A stretch of 38,550 nucleotides of DNA from Deltaproteobacteria bacterium (GCA_003135855.1 PNBD01000143.1:38453-77002), one strand, 5' to 3'. Positions 23,955-32,609 are shown, counted from the stretch's first letter. The notes: generated from the sequence alone by a model not told the origin. Translations and numbers: made by a program.

Positions 23955-25472
23955 CTAGGGTTCGTGCCAGGCGCGACCGTCCGACCGGATCAAATCCTCC
24001 GCCTCTTTTGGTCCCCAACTACCCGCTGGATACTCGCCCATCGGCACCCGCGAATCATCCTTCCACGAATCGAGAACTCCCTGCACGAATTCCCACGACT
24101 TCTCGACGAATTGCCCGCTCGGGAACAAGGTGTGGTCGCCGTCCATCACGTCGAGCAGCAGGCGCTCGTAGGCGTCCGGCGATGCTCCGTCGCCGAAAGT
24201 GCTCTCGTAGCTGAGATTCATCGTGACCGGCCGCAGCACGAGGTCCAGCCCCGGCCGCTTGGCCATCACGTCGAACGAAAAACCTTCATCGGGCTGGATG
24301 CGTATAGTCAGCAGGTTGGCGGGCACTTTTGATTCGCGATTGAACAAAATCTGCGGCACGTCCTTGAACTGCACGAAGATCGAACTCGCCCGGCTCGGCA
24401 TCCGCTTGCCGGTCCTGATGTAGAACGGCACGCCCGACCATCGCCAATTGTCGATGTAAGTCTTGAGCGCGACAAATGTTTCAGTGCGCGAGTTGTCGGC
24501 GATTCCCTGCTCGTCCATATAGCCCACCACCGGCTTGCCGTCGCTGAGGCCGGCGCCGTAACGGGCGCGCACGGTATGCGACCTCGCCTGCTCCGGAAGA
24601 ATCGGCCGCAGCGCCTGCAATACGTTGAGCTTGGCTTCCCTGATTGCATTGGCGTGGAGCGACACCGGCGCCTCCATCGCGAGCAGCGCGAGCGTCTGCA
24701 GGATGTGATTTTGCACCATGTCGCGCAGCGCGCCCGCGCCGTCGTAGTACGCAGCGCGCGTGCCGACGCCCTCGGCCTCCGCGACAGTGATTTGCACGTG
24801 ATCGACGTTGCGCGCACCCCATAGCCGCTCGAAAATATTATTCGCGAAGCGCAGCACCAGCAGGTTCTGCACGGTCTCCTTGCCGAGATAATGATCGATC
24901 CGAAAAATTTGCGACTCGTCGAGATTTTCGAGCAGGATGCGATTGATATCGAGCGCGCTGGCAAGGTCGTGCCCGATTGGCTTCTCGACTACCACGCGCG
25001 TGAAATTTTTTGCTTTCGGATCCGCGATCAAGCCGGCTTGCTTGAGGCGTGCGACCGAATCGCGAACCGCATCGGGCGGGATCGACAGGTAGTAAACTCG
25101 ATTAGGCGGGATACCGCGCGCCTTTTCGATTGCTTCGAGCTTCGCCTTCAATTTGATGAAGCCATCGGGATGATCGAGCCCCGAAATATAGTCGAGCCCC
25201 TCCGCGAAACTCTGCCAGCATCCCTCGTCAACCTTGAGGCGTGAGAATCGATTGGTCCAATCGCGCGCACTCTTGCGGAATTCATCGACCTTGAGTTCGC
25301 GCCGCGCAAACCCGAGCACCGCACTCTCGGCCGGCATCAGGCCCTGGCCGCAAGCAACCAGATTGTACAGCGCCGGGATCAATTTGCGCTTGGCGAGATC
25401 GCCCGACGCGCCGAAGATCACGACCGTGCATGGTGGCGCGGCCTGCGTTTTCTGAATGGTGAGACTTTCCAT
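23955..25472 (-). CDS. zwf: Glucose-6-phosphate 1-dehydrogenase
   Basis: 505 residues, full length. It oxidises glucose 6-phosphate to 6-phosphogluconolactone with NAD(P), the entry to the oxidative pentose phosphate and Entner-Doudoroff routes. The nucleotide fold starts VVIFGASGDLAKRKLIPALY with GASGDLA at 21-27. EKPIGHDL lies at 163-170, and the substrate and catalytic block RIDHYLGKE at 191-199 contains the active-site His. DVMDGDHTLF and the C-terminal YPAGSWGPKEAEDLI are also standard. No 6-phosphogluconolactonase or Gnd gene lies adjacent, so it appears to stand alone. Its stop is followed immediately by the remnant at 23697-23954. Confidence 0.97.
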   Translation of the reverse strand: MESLTIQKTQAAPPCTVVIFGASGDLAKRKLIPALYNLVACGQGLMPAESAVLGFARRELKVDEFRKSARDWTNRFSRLKVDEGCWQSFAEGLDYISGLDHPDGFIKLKAKLEAIEKARGIPPNRVYYLSIPPDAVRDSVARLKQAGLIADPKAKNFTRVVVEKPIGHDLASALDINRILLENLDESQIFRIDHYLGKETVQNLLVLRFANNIFERLWGARNVDHVQITVAEAEGVGTRAAYYDGAGALRDMVQNHILQTLALLAMEAPVSLHANAIREAKLNVLQALRPILPEQARSHTVRARYGAGLSDGKPVVGYMDEQGIADNSRTETFVALKTYIDNWRWSGVPFYIRTGKRMPSRASSIFVQFKDVPQILFNRESKVPANLLTIRIQPDEGFSFDVMAKRPGLDLVLRPVTMNLSYESTFGDGASPDAYERLLLDVMDGDHTLFPSGQFVEKSWEFVQGVLDSWKDDSRVPMGEYPAGSWGPKEAEDLIRSDGRAWHEP

Positions 25473-25637
25473 TTGGCGTTACCCGCTTGTGTGCGCGAAT
25501 CCGGACAGTACCCTCGGCGACGCCCGCTGGAATCAGCGAGCCCTGGCTGATAAGTGTGGCATGTTTCCGATCGTCATGAAAAAACCCTCTTGCGCCGTCG
25601 ATTCTTGCCCGCGCGCGCCCGCTAACCTGTGACTCCC

Positions 25638-26084
25638 ATGATTTCTCAAAGCCAGGTAATTCCGCACGAGACGACGACGCCCGGAAAGTTGGCGCTGTGG
25701 TTTCCCGTGATCGCGTGGGGAATCCTCATCTCCGTCCTGTCCACTTCGGCGTTTTCGGCTGATAACACCGCGCGGTTTATCAACCCGATCCTGCAATGGC
25801 TGGTGCCCGGCATCACCGCGTCGTCGATGTCGGTTTGCAATTTCTTGGTACGAAAGTCCGCGCACTTCACTGAATACGCCGCGCTGTTCTGGCTGTTGGT
25901 GCGCGGCCCGATGGCGCGCCGGCCCTACGCGGCGCTCGCGCTCTGCGTCATCTACGCGATGCTCGACGAGGGCCATCAGATGTTCGTGCAGGGGCGCACC
26001 GCGTCGCTCTACGATGTCGCCCTGGATTCGAGCGGCGCGCTCTTCAGTAACTTCCTGAAGTTGACGATCGCTGAACTCGCCTAA
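25638..26084 (+). CDS. VanZ-like family membrane protein
   Basis: 148 residues from the ATG at 25638 (MISQSQVIPHE); an in-frame GTG at 25629 would add three. There are about four hydrophobic segments. The VanZ-like signature is clear: FLVRKSAHFTEYAALFWLL with the conserved Lys, His and Glu, followed by AMLDEGHQMFVQGRTASLYD and DSSGALFSN. The namesake affects teicoplanin resistance, but most family members have unknown function in the membrane. The conserved polar residues line up fully, so the gene appears intact. It is divergent from zwf and convergent with the GST gene; no partner is obvious. Confidence 0.88.
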   Translation: MISQSQVIPHETTTPGKLALWFPVIAWGILISVLSTSAFSADNTARFINPILQWLVPGITASSMSVCNFLVRKSAHFTEYAALFWLLVRGPMARRPYAALALCVIYAMLDEGHQMFVQGRTASLYDVALDSSGALFSNFLKLTIAELA

Positions 26085-26105
26085 TCTCGCCGCGCGCGCC
26101 GATTG

Positions 26106-26774
26106 CTACGCCGAAGGATCGAGCCGCGAACTGATTCGATCCATGCGGCCGAAGTACGCGATCAGATTTTTCAGCTCGGCGGGAATCTTCAGCTCGCCGG
26201 TGAAAGCGAAATAAAAAAGCTGGCCGTAGAGCGAGAAGTCGGCGAGCCCGATTCGACCGGTGAGGAATGGCATGCTGCTCAATTGCTCTTCGAACGGCGC
26301 CAGCGCGGCTTTGACTCGTTGCCAATTGTTCGTTTGCTGCGCGATCATCCGATCGACGAACCCCGCGCCGTACTTGCGTTCGCGGATCAGCCGCCAGAGC
26401 GCAGCGCGATCCGCGCCCTCGCGTGCGTAATACGCGAGCTCGTCGGCCATCGCGGCGGGATACACGGCGTCCTCGAGTTGATTGTCGATATAATCGGCGA
26501 GCGTGACGTGCAGTCCGCGCCATCCCGGCGGGAAGATGGTCGGTTCGGGATGCAACTCCTCGAGCCTGAGCGCGATCCGCGCTGAATCGACAATCGTCTC
26601 GCCACTTGCCAGCGTCACCGCCGGTACCGTCATCTGTCCCGACGCGAGCAGCAGTTCCTTGCGCTCGAGATAGTCAACTTCGATCACCTCAAACTCGACG
26701 CCTTTGAACTCGAGCAGCTTGCGCGCCTTGGCGCAGAACGGACTGCCGAGAAATTGATACAGCTTGGCCGCCAT
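26106..26774 (-). CDS. Glutathione S-transferase family protein
   Basis: 222 residues. The N-terminal thioredoxin-like domain starts KLYQFLGSPFCAKARKLLEF, with a Ser-x-x-Cys active-site motif (Ser11-Cys14). It includes the conserved cis-Pro stretch MTVPAVTL and the glutathione gamma-Glu contact in ETIVDSARIALRLEE. An all-helical C-terminal domain follows with GRIGLADFSLYGQL, the N-capping and hydrophobic-staple region. It may conjugate or reduce electrophiles in the cytoplasm; the substrate is unknown. Its ATG follows directly after the stop of the HAD gene (TAG then ATG), placing it last in a six-gene minus-strand operon. Confidence 0.9.
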   Translation of the reverse strand: MAAKLYQFLGSPFCAKARKLLEFKGVEFEVIEVDYLERKELLLASGQMTVPAVTLASGETIVDSARIALRLEELHPEPTIFPPGWRGLHVTLADYIDNQLEDAVYPAAMADELAYYAREGADRAALWRLIRERKYGAGFVDRMIAQQTNNWQRVKAALAPFEEQLSSMPFLTGRIGLADFSLYGQLFYFAFTGELKIPAELKNLIAYFGRMDRISSRLDPSA

Positions 26775-27467
26775 CTACTGTGCCCCGCGGAGTGCGTTAA
26801 GGACGTCATCAAGATCGAGATCGCGCAGCGACGGACGCACCAAGTCGGCGCCCGCGAGATCCGCCGCCGGCCCAGTCTGACAGATCGCGAGCACCTTCAT
26901 GCCCGCGCGATGCGCCGCTTCGATTCCGGCCGGCGTGTCCTCCACCACCAGGCATTCGTCGGGCAGAATCGGATCGCGCTGGCGCAAAATAAATCCAAAC
27001 CGTCCGAGCGCCAGGTCAAAGCCGTCCGGCTCGGGCTTGCCGCGTGCGACGTCTTCCGCCGCGATGATATCCAAAAAAAGATCGCGCAGGCCCGCGCGGC
27101 GCAAAATCGCCTCGGCCTCCGCGCGCAGCGTGCCCGTCGCGATCATCAAGGGGAAGCGATGCGCGCAATCACGCACGAATTTTTCGGCGCCATCGTACAG
27201 AACGTCCCGCTCCGCGACTATCGCTTGATAGATCGTCGTCTTGCGCGCGATCAGCCCGGCGATTCGATCCTCCGAAGCGTCCTCGCCATGCTCGCGCAAC
27301 ACGGCCGCGAAGCAATCGTGATCGTTGTAGCCAATCAGCCGCTTGAAGTAGTCGTCACGCTCGATTTTGATTCCCTCGGCACGGAGCACCTCATTGAACG
27401 CGGCGAAGTGGATCGGTTCGGTTTCGACCAGAGTTCCGTCGAGGTCAAATATCACGGCGCGAATCAT
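26775..27467 (-). CDS. HAD family phosphatase / beta-phosphoglucomutase-like
   Basis: 230 residues. HAD motif I is FDLDGTLVETEP (nucleophile Asp8, acid/base Asp10), motif II is LMIATGTLRAE, motif III has Lys in RGKPEPDGF, and motif IV is VVEDTPAGIEAA. A helical cap of about 65 residues is inserted between motifs I and II, so it belongs to subfamily I with a C1 cap, as in beta-phosphoglucomutase and phosphoglycolate phosphatase. Motif II has Thr-Gly-Thr rather than Ser or Thr-Asn, acceptable in the family. The substrate cannot be predicted. It lies 27 bases downstream of the M24 peptidase gene and directly abuts the GST gene. Confidence 0.92.
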   Translation of the reverse strand: MIRAVIFDLDGTLVETEPIHFAAFNEVLRAEGIKIERDDYFKRLIGYNDHDCFAAVLREHGEDASEDRIAGLIARKTTIYQAIVAERDVLYDGAEKFVRDCAHRFPLMIATGTLRAEAEAILRRAGLRDLFLDIIAAEDVARGKPEPDGFDLALGRFGFILRQRDPILPDECLVVEDTPAGIEAAHRAGMKVLAICQTGPAADLAGADLVRPSLRDLDLDDVLNALRGAQ

Positions 27468-27494
27468 GTCGGGGCTATCGTTTAGCGGCTCGGC

Positions 27495-28697
27495 TCAAGC
27501 TTTGGAAGTGCGATTCGACATCAGCGCGACAATCTCGCGCTGGCGCGGCTCTCCGCTCACCGACGCGCGCCCGTTTTCGATCGTCATGTCCAGCTCGCTG
27601 CGCACGCCGAATTTGCCGGGCAGGTAGATCCCCGGCTCGACCGAGAAACAGGTGTTCTCGATCAGCCGGCGATCGTCGAGCGTTTCGAGTGAATCGAGAT
27701 TGGCGCCGGTGCCATGAACTTCACGCCCGATCGAGTGCCCCGTCCGATGCACAAACAGTTCGCCGTAGCCGGCCGCTTCGATCACTCCTCGCGCCGCGCG
27801 ATCCGCCTCGCGGCCGCTGATTGTTTCACCGGCTGCGACGCGCCGCTCGACAATCGCGACCGCCGCATCTCTGGCGCGCGCGACAATTTCGAACACCCGC
27901 GCGTGCGCATCAGGAATCGCGTCGCCCGCGAACGCCACCCACGTGAAGTCGGTGTAGATGCTCTCCTCGGCAGGTTCCTTCGCCCACAGATCGAGCAGAA
28001 TGAAATCGCCAAGGCGTAGCTGAGTGTTGGCCTCGCGCGATACCGCGTAGTGCGGATCGGCGCTGTGCGCGTTGATTGCCACGATTGGCGGCTCGGCCGC
28101 GATCAATCCGTGCGCGCCAATTCGTTCCATCACATGATCCTGAATCCACGGCTCAGTAATCGCGATTCGATCTTTCAGGCGCCGCGCAAGCTCTCCGAAA
28201 GTTTCATCGACCACGATGCGAAGAGCTTTGGCCGCGCGATGATGACTCGCCATCTGCTCGGCGGTGAGCATCGCTTCGAAGTGCTGAATCAGGTCAGCCG
28301 CGCTAACTACCTGAACGCCTAGCGACCGGATCAGTTCGACCGTGCCCGCATCGACGCGCGAGACATAGGGAATCGCGCATCCCGGCGAATAATTCATCGC
28401 GATGGTGTGCGCGCCCGCCAGCGCCTTGCCCAGCGCGGCAATCATCTCGGTGTGCGATCGATAAACGATCTGGTCCGCGCCGAGCGTGTCCAATCGATGA
28501 GCCTCGACTGCCGAAACGATCGCGATCGGCTTGCCAGCGGCCGGCACGAAGCAAAACCATCGCCGCGTCGCGATACCCTCGCTGGGAAGTTCCAGAATTC
28601 GGTAGGCGAGCGGATCGCTGATGCGAAAATCGTAGAACAGCCAACCGTCCAGCGACGCCGCTTTGAGCGCCCGCGCGATATCGTCCAGCCGGTTCAT
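27495..28697 (-). CDS. M24 family Xaa-Pro peptidase-like metallohydrolase
   Basis: 400 residues from the ATG at 28697, which overlaps the previous stop as ATGA; upstream frame is shadow. An N-terminal creatinase-like domain (1 to about 155) precedes the pita-bread fold. Metal ligands are visible: Asp in FILLDLWAKE and the following Asp in YTDFTWVAF, His in VHRTGHSIGREVHG, Glu in FSVEPGIYLPG and Glu in VRSELDM. All five are present, so it should be active. Family members cleave Xaa-Pro peptides or related amide bonds using two metal ions in the cytoplasm. It lies in the middle of the six-gene operon. Confidence 0.92.
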   Translation of the reverse strand: MNRLDDIARALKAASLDGWLFYDFRISDPLAYRILELPSEGIATRRWFCFVPAAGKPIAIVSAVEAHRLDTLGADQIVYRSHTEMIAALGKALAGAHTIAMNYSPGCAIPYVSRVDAGTVELIRSLGVQVVSAADLIQHFEAMLTAEQMASHHRAAKALRIVVDETFGELARRLKDRIAITEPWIQDHVMERIGAHGLIAAEPPIVAINAHSADPHYAVSREANTQLRLGDFILLDLWAKEPAEESIYTDFTWVAFAGDAIPDAHARVFEIVARARDAAVAIVERRVAAGETISGREADRAARGVIEAAGYGELFVHRTGHSIGREVHGTGANLDSLETLDDRRLIENTCFSVEPGIYLPGKFGVRSELDMTIENGRASVSGEPRQREIVALMSNRTSKA

Positions 28698-29164
28698 TTG
28701 TCTTTCGCTAAATTGAAGCGCTGACCCCATGCATGCACGCGCTCGGGCTCAATTTTCACGATCGGATTTTTCTCCGGCGCCAGCGCCATGCCCCGATACT
28801 GCGAATATTTGTCGCGCAGATTGCGCAACGCGAGCATGTATTCATTCTGATCGTCGACCACGCGCGCGTGCCCGCGAATCAGGACGTAACCCAACTGCGC
28901 CCAGTCCTCTTCGTAACAATCTACGACCAGCGCGACGCGCGGATTCTCCGCGATATTGCGCATCCGCTTGATTTTCGTGCCGGTCCGCCGCTTGGGCTTT
29001 TCATCGATCACAAAATAGATGCGCGCGCCGTCGAACCAGTAGCAGAGCGGGACGTTGTGCGGCTGGCCGGATTGATCGGCGGTCGCGAGCCGCGCGACTC
29101 GCGCTCCGGCGATGAAATTGTGAACGCTTGGTTCATTGAGCAGGGCTAACGATTCGTGAATCAT
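28694..29164 (-). CDS. PPOX class probable F420-dependent oxidoreductase (TIGR03668-like)
   Basis: 156 residues. The split beta-barrel flavin/F420-binding fold is seen in RVARLATADQSGQPHNVPLC, IYFVIDEKPKRRTGTKIKRM and RNIAENPRVALVVDCYEEDW. This combination (VDEKPK, then RNIxxNPRVALxVDxYxEDW) is the pattern I associate with the TIGR03668 group of probable F420-dependent enzymes. Those likely reduce or oxidise small molecules with F420 rather than FMN; the cofactor is inferred. Both ends overlap neighbours by four bases (ATGA), with the HEAT-repeat gene upstream and the M24 gene downstream, so its expression is coupled to theirs. Confidence 0.85.
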   Translation of the reverse strand: MIHESLALLNEPSVHNFIAGARVARLATADQSGQPHNVPLCYWFDGARIYFVIDEKPKRRTGTKIKRMRNIAENPRVALVVDCYEEDWAQLGYVLIRGHARVVDDQNEYMLALRNLRDKYSQYRGMALAPEKNPIVKIEPERVHAWGQRFNLAKDK

Positions 29165-30015
29165 GAGCGCTTCTCCAACCGTTCGAGCGCGCTCCGCGCC
29201 GCGCGCGCGAGTGCGGGATCGGTTTCGCTCGCGGCCGCGATTTTCAGCGCCGGCACGGCGCGCGAAGTCGAGCCGCGAACCTGTCCCATCGCAATCGCCG
29301 CCGCGCGCCGCACGCCGGCATCAGGATCAGATTCAAGGCATCCGAGCGTGATTGCGGCCGGGTGTTCGCTCGGGTCGTCCAGTTTTGCGAGCACGGCCAG
29401 CGCAGCAAGCCGAATATGAACATTCGCGTCGCGCACGGCATCTTCGAGCACTGCGACCAGGTCTGGACCGGCGAACGCAAGATCGCGGATGCAGTAGAGC
29501 GCCATCTTGCGGGCATTTTGATTTCCGCTCGAGGCAATCGAAATCACGCGCGCGCGAATCTCATCGCGATACCGTCGGCCCAGCCGCACCATCAACACCG
29601 ATGCGGCCCAGCGGATGTCGCCATCGTCGTCGCCGAGCGCTTCGCACAACGCGTCCGCGGCATCGATCGCCAGACTGTCGTCGCCAATCTGGGCGAGCGC
29701 ATACGCCGCACCCCATCGGGCGCGGCGATTGTCGGCGGACATTGTTTGCTTGAGTGAGGCGACAACGCGCGCATCGCCTCCGGCCGCGAGCGCGGCTATC
29801 GCGTCGATTGCGCGCCGCTGGATAACTTTGCGCTCGGCGCCGATACATGCGATCAGCGCCGCCAAAGCCGTGCCGCCCACCTTGCTGGACGGTGCGGACA
29901 GGATCGAATCAATCGCAGCGAGCTGCCGCGATGGATCGTTCGACGCGAGCTCCGCCGCGAGACGATTATCGCGATCGATATCAGCGGCGTCGTGCAATTT
30001 GATCTCGCCAGTCAT
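29161..30015 (-). CDS. HEAT-repeat protein
   Basis: 284 residues from the ATG at 30015, which overlaps the lipoate-ligase-like stop as ATGA; the longer frame upstream is shadow of that gene. After a short N-terminus (MTGEIKLHDAAD) the protein is an array of about seven helical HEAT/PBS-lyase-type repeats. Examples are NRRARWGAAYALAQIGDD, GDIRWAASVLMVRLG, VHIRLAALAVLAKLDD and AGVRRAAAIAMGQVRG, each with the R(W/L)AA(A/L)xALxxLGD pattern. Such solenoids bind partner proteins or act as scaffolds, and PBS-lyase-type ones often accompany cofactor-handling enzymes. No catalytic residue is evident. The partner is likely encoded in the same operon. Confidence 0.88.
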   Translation of the reverse strand: MTGEIKLHDAADIDRDNRLAAELASNDPSRQLAAIDSILSAPSSKVGGTALAALIACIGAERKVIQRRAIDAIAALAAGGDARVVASLKQTMSADNRRARWGAAYALAQIGDDSLAIDAADALCEALGDDDGDIRWAASVLMVRLGRRYRDEIRARVISIASSGNQNARKMALYCIRDLAFAGPDLVAVLEDAVRDANVHIRLAALAVLAKLDDPSEHPAAITLGCLESDPDAGVRRAAAIAMGQVRGSTSRAVPALKIAAASETDPALARAARSALERLEKRS

Positions 30016-31085
30016 TTCGCCGCCGCGATCAGCCGCACGATATTGCTCAGTTCGCCAGCGCCGAGAATAAAATTGCCATCGTGCGAGAACGTCCTGGTCA
30101 CCGCGCGCGATACCGACGCGAGATCCAGCGGATGACCACGCAGCTCGCTTTCGAGTTGCGCAATCGCCGGAGAATTGGCGATGAAGTCCCCGCTCAACGT
30201 CGCAGCTTCGATCATGCCGTCGGAGTTGAGTGCGATTCGCGCCTCGATCGAGCCAAGCTGCGCCGCGATCCGATTCGTGCAAATCCCTGTGCAAATCCCT
30301 GTGGAAGTCCGCGTCGATGCTGCGCCCAGCCGATTCAACCATCCCGAACTCGCAAGCGCGCGCCCACGATGAGCCCCCTGCGCGGCTTCGTCCGCCGTCA
30401 ATTCACGGCGTCGAACTTCGCCCAGCAGTCCTTCGTATCCCGCAGTGATCGCGTCGGCGAGTTCATTGAATTCGATATCGCGATCGAGCTCGCGCACCAG
30501 CTTGGTCGCCGATTCGGGAGTGTACATCCGGCACGGCAGGATACTCTCCGGGTCGAAATGCTCGAGGTCATGGACGACTTCTTCCATCCCGCGATTCACC
30601 GCGAGCATCGCCTCGAAAATCATCGCGCCGGATTCGTTGACGTTGTAGGTACACATCGCGATTTCGCGCTGCGCAAAAGTTATCGCGTCGCGCCCCGGGT
30701 AGAAACAATTGACGCCGAGCGCGCGCAACGCCGTCAGCAGGCCGCGGGCATAGCGATTCATGATTTGCTCGGGGCGAAGCGGCGCGGTTTCGTCCTTCAG
30801 CAGCGCGGTTCGGGTCGGGAGAATCAGCGCCAGCCCCGTCCATCCCTCGCCCGCACCGGCGATCCGTCCGCCAGTCTGGCGGCGAAACGCATTGATACCG
30901 GACCGCTCCGCGGCACCGCTATATAGATGATAGCGTCCGAGCGACAGGTAGCGGCCGGGCGCACTGTGGATTAGCAGGACCGGCACTGTCGCGCGCGTGA
31001 CGACCGCTTCGAGGAAGTGCAATTCGAGGCCGGCGAGCGCATCGGGCGCCAGCGCCGATGCGCTGATTACATCGAGGGCGGCCAC
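30012..31085 (-). CDS. Lipoate-protein ligase family protein, lacking the usual lysine
   Basis: 357 residues from a GTG at 31085. The N-terminal BPL/LplA/LipB domain has YLSLGRYH, the RRQTGGRIAGAG block matching the RR-x-SGGGA signature, and a GRDAITFAQREIAMC segment. In LplA that last segment reads GR(N)D-x-x-x-x-x-(R/K)KIAG, where the Lys binds lipoyl-AMP; here that position is Glu (QREIA). A C-terminal accessory domain (about 270-357) includes ALNSDGMIEAATLSGDF. It may have lost ligase activity, or have a different acyl partner. It heads the overlapping operon. A 12-base tandem duplication lies in the linker between domains. Confidence 0.82.
   Translation of the reverse strand: MAALDVISASALAPDALAGLELHFLEAVVTRATVPVLLIHSAPGRYLSLGRYHLYSGAAERSGINAFRRQTGGRIAGAGEGWTGLALILPTRTALLKDETAPLRPEQIMNRYARGLLTALRALGVNCFYPGRDAITFAQREIAMCTYNVNESGAMIFEAMLAVNRGMEEVVHDLEHFDPESILPCRMYTPESATKLVRELDRDIEFNELADAITAGYEGLLGEVRRRELTADEAAQGAHRGRALASSGWLNRLGAASTRTSTGICTGICTNRIAAQLGSIEARIALNSDGMIEAATLSGDFIANSPAIAQLESELRGHPLDLASVSRAVTRTFSHDGNFILGAGELSNIVRLIAAAK
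30277..30312 (-). repeat. 12-bp tandem repeat in lipoate-ligase-like gene
   Basis: GTGCAAATCCCT occurs twice in direct succession (30277-30300), with a third, diverged copy (8 of 12 matches) at 30301-30312. In the gene's frame it encodes repeated Thr-Gly-Ile-Cys units (STGICTGICT). The length is a multiple of three, so the frame is kept. It lies between the catalytic and accessory domains. Confidence 0.85.
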
Positions 31086-31138
31086 ATCCCCGATGCTATC
31101 CGCCCCCCTCCGCCCGTATCAAGCTGGTTGCGGTCTCA

Positions 31139-32428
31139 TCACTGCTGCGCCTTCGGATTGAACAGCTCCTCAGCGATTTGCTCCTCGAAATTCTGGCGAC
31201 CTCGCATGTCGAGCCAAAGAAAGGTGCCGGCACGATCGTCTGGAACGTACAAATCAGCCGCCAAAACGAGTCGCCTGCCGTCGGACGACGACTTATCTCC
31301 TATCCAGAAGGCCGCAGAAAGATCCGGCTGCTGGTCGCGAAAGATCTCTCCACCTAGATAGACGTAAGTTTCGCTGTCCAGATAGACTCGCGCCCTAAGA
31401 ACGTCCGAGCCTGCCTTGATCGGGAGCATCTCAAGGATGTATGCGCTTCGCGGCTCGCACGAGACTTGGCCGAACTTCATCGTGGAGTTGCCCTCATCGA
31501 ATGCTGCGCCTCCGTCGAGGCACCCAAGCACGATTCGCATGCCGACCAGCTTCCATGAATACGCGGACGTCTGCGGCGGCGCGTACTCCATGTATATCTG
31601 AGAGCATGTGTAGGTGCAGGATTGGTTGGGCACAAGCGGGATCGCGAGCCGACGCCACTTGCGCGTCGCCTGCAGATAAACGTAGGAGTCTGGCTGCCGA
31701 TTCGCTTCAGCGTACAACAGCCCGATGAACTTTCCCCGTTCCGGGCCACACTGATCTCCTCTGTTTTCCCACTCCACCGCAGACTCGCTGGCGCCGTCTC
31801 GGCCAGAGCCAGCATCCGGCCGATGTGCGCGCCGCACGAGTACTGCCTGATCGCAGATCTGTTCGTTTCGGAAATCGGGATTGAAGGAATCCCGCAGAAA
31901 GGAAAGACCGTCGCCCGTGATGGTGAAGGTTCTCGCCGCCAGGTTCGAGAAGGAAGCTTGTTCCGGAATAAACGGTCCCCAACGCCAGTTGTATGCGATC
32001 TTCAGAGCCGCCTTGGGATCAGCCAGATTGATACTCGGGAACGGTAGTCCAGCCACGTAGTTCTTGAGTGAATCATTCTGACCTAGCGACACCTGGCCAG
32101 AGTATTTCTCCGTCGCTCGTTGGTAGGCTGCGGGCCACTCGACGCTTTGCGATGGCACGACTCTCACACTGAGACCGTGCGTTATCGCGTCAAACATCGC
32201 AGGGGTTAGAGACTGGGCAAACTTACCCGCATTGTTCCGATCGATCACGGCACCCGGCTTTAGCGGTGGGCCTGCAGCCGGCGGAGAAGCCTCCGCGCAA
32301 GTCACGAAGCCAAGCGCGAAAATAAGGACGACAATCATGGCTATGCGTTTCACTGTCGCCCGCCTTGCTTGCGCGCTTGCCCGGACCAGGCCGGCCGGTG
32401 GTGGTGAGATTCTGCCCGACGTATCCAT
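31139..32428 (-). CDS. Exported DUF1329-like outer-membrane-associated protein
   Basis: 429 residues from the ATG at 32428, which has AGGAG about eight bases upstream; earlier starts lack a site. A basic stretch followed by IAMIVVLIFALGFVTCAEAS is a signal peptide with a long n-region. The mature part has features I associate with DUF1329 proteins: YQRATEKYSGQVSLGQNDSL, KNYVAGLPFPSI, DPKAALKIAYNWRW, YLQATRKWRRLAIPL, and a late YLDSETYVYLGGEIFRDQQ block. DUF1329 proteins are exported and often occur with lipid or steroid catabolism genes; their molecular role is not established. It is divergent from the TetR gene, with a perfect palindrome between, so TetR likely represses it. Confidence 0.8.
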   Translation of the reverse strand: MDTSGRISPPPAGLVRASAQARRATVKRIAMIVVLIFALGFVTCAEASPPAAGPPLKPGAVIDRNNAGKFAQSLTPAMFDAITHGLSVRVVPSQSVEWPAAYQRATEKYSGQVSLGQNDSLKNYVAGLPFPSINLADPKAALKIAYNWRWGPFIPEQASFSNLAARTFTITGDGLSFLRDSFNPDFRNEQICDQAVLVRRAHRPDAGSGRDGASESAVEWENRGDQCGPERGKFIGLLYAEANRQPDSYVYLQATRKWRRLAIPLVPNQSCTYTCSQIYMEYAPPQTSAYSWKLVGMRIVLGCLDGGAAFDEGNSTMKFGQVSCEPRSAYILEMLPIKAGSDVLRARVYLDSETYVYLGGEIFRDQQPDLSAAFWIGDKSSSDGRRLVLAADLYVPDDRAGTFLWLDMRGRQNFEEQIAEELFNPKAQQ

Positions 32429-32464
32429 CGTGCGGTCTCCTGTGATAATTATGGTGTGGGCATA

Positions 32465-32488
32465 AATATTAGAGTTAACTCTAATATT
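32465..32488. promoter_or_regulatory. 24-bp perfect palindrome, likely TetR operator
   Basis: AATATTAGAGTT followed by its exact complement (AACTCTAATATT) spans 32465-32488, centred between 32476 and 32477. A further copy of the half-site, TATTAGAGT, follows in direct orientation at 32486-32494. It lies 37 bases upstream of the DUF1329-like start and about 120 bases upstream of the TetR start. Perfect palindromes in divergent intergenic regions are typical TetR operators. Confidence 0.75.
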
Positions 32489-32609
32489 AGAGTGTACCGT
32501 TATCTTCAACCAAGTCTGCTGTCAAGCGGGGCAGGATGAGTCGCCGCTGTTTCGAGTCGCGCTGAATGGGAATTTCTTTCGCCGCTCGCGCGGTGTAATT
32601 GATCGAGTG

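Noticed and set aside
30012-30342. Extended N-terminus for the HEAT-repeat protein
   Set aside because: The extension is the lipoate-ligase-like gene read in another frame; the ATGA overlap at 30012-30015 marks the true start.
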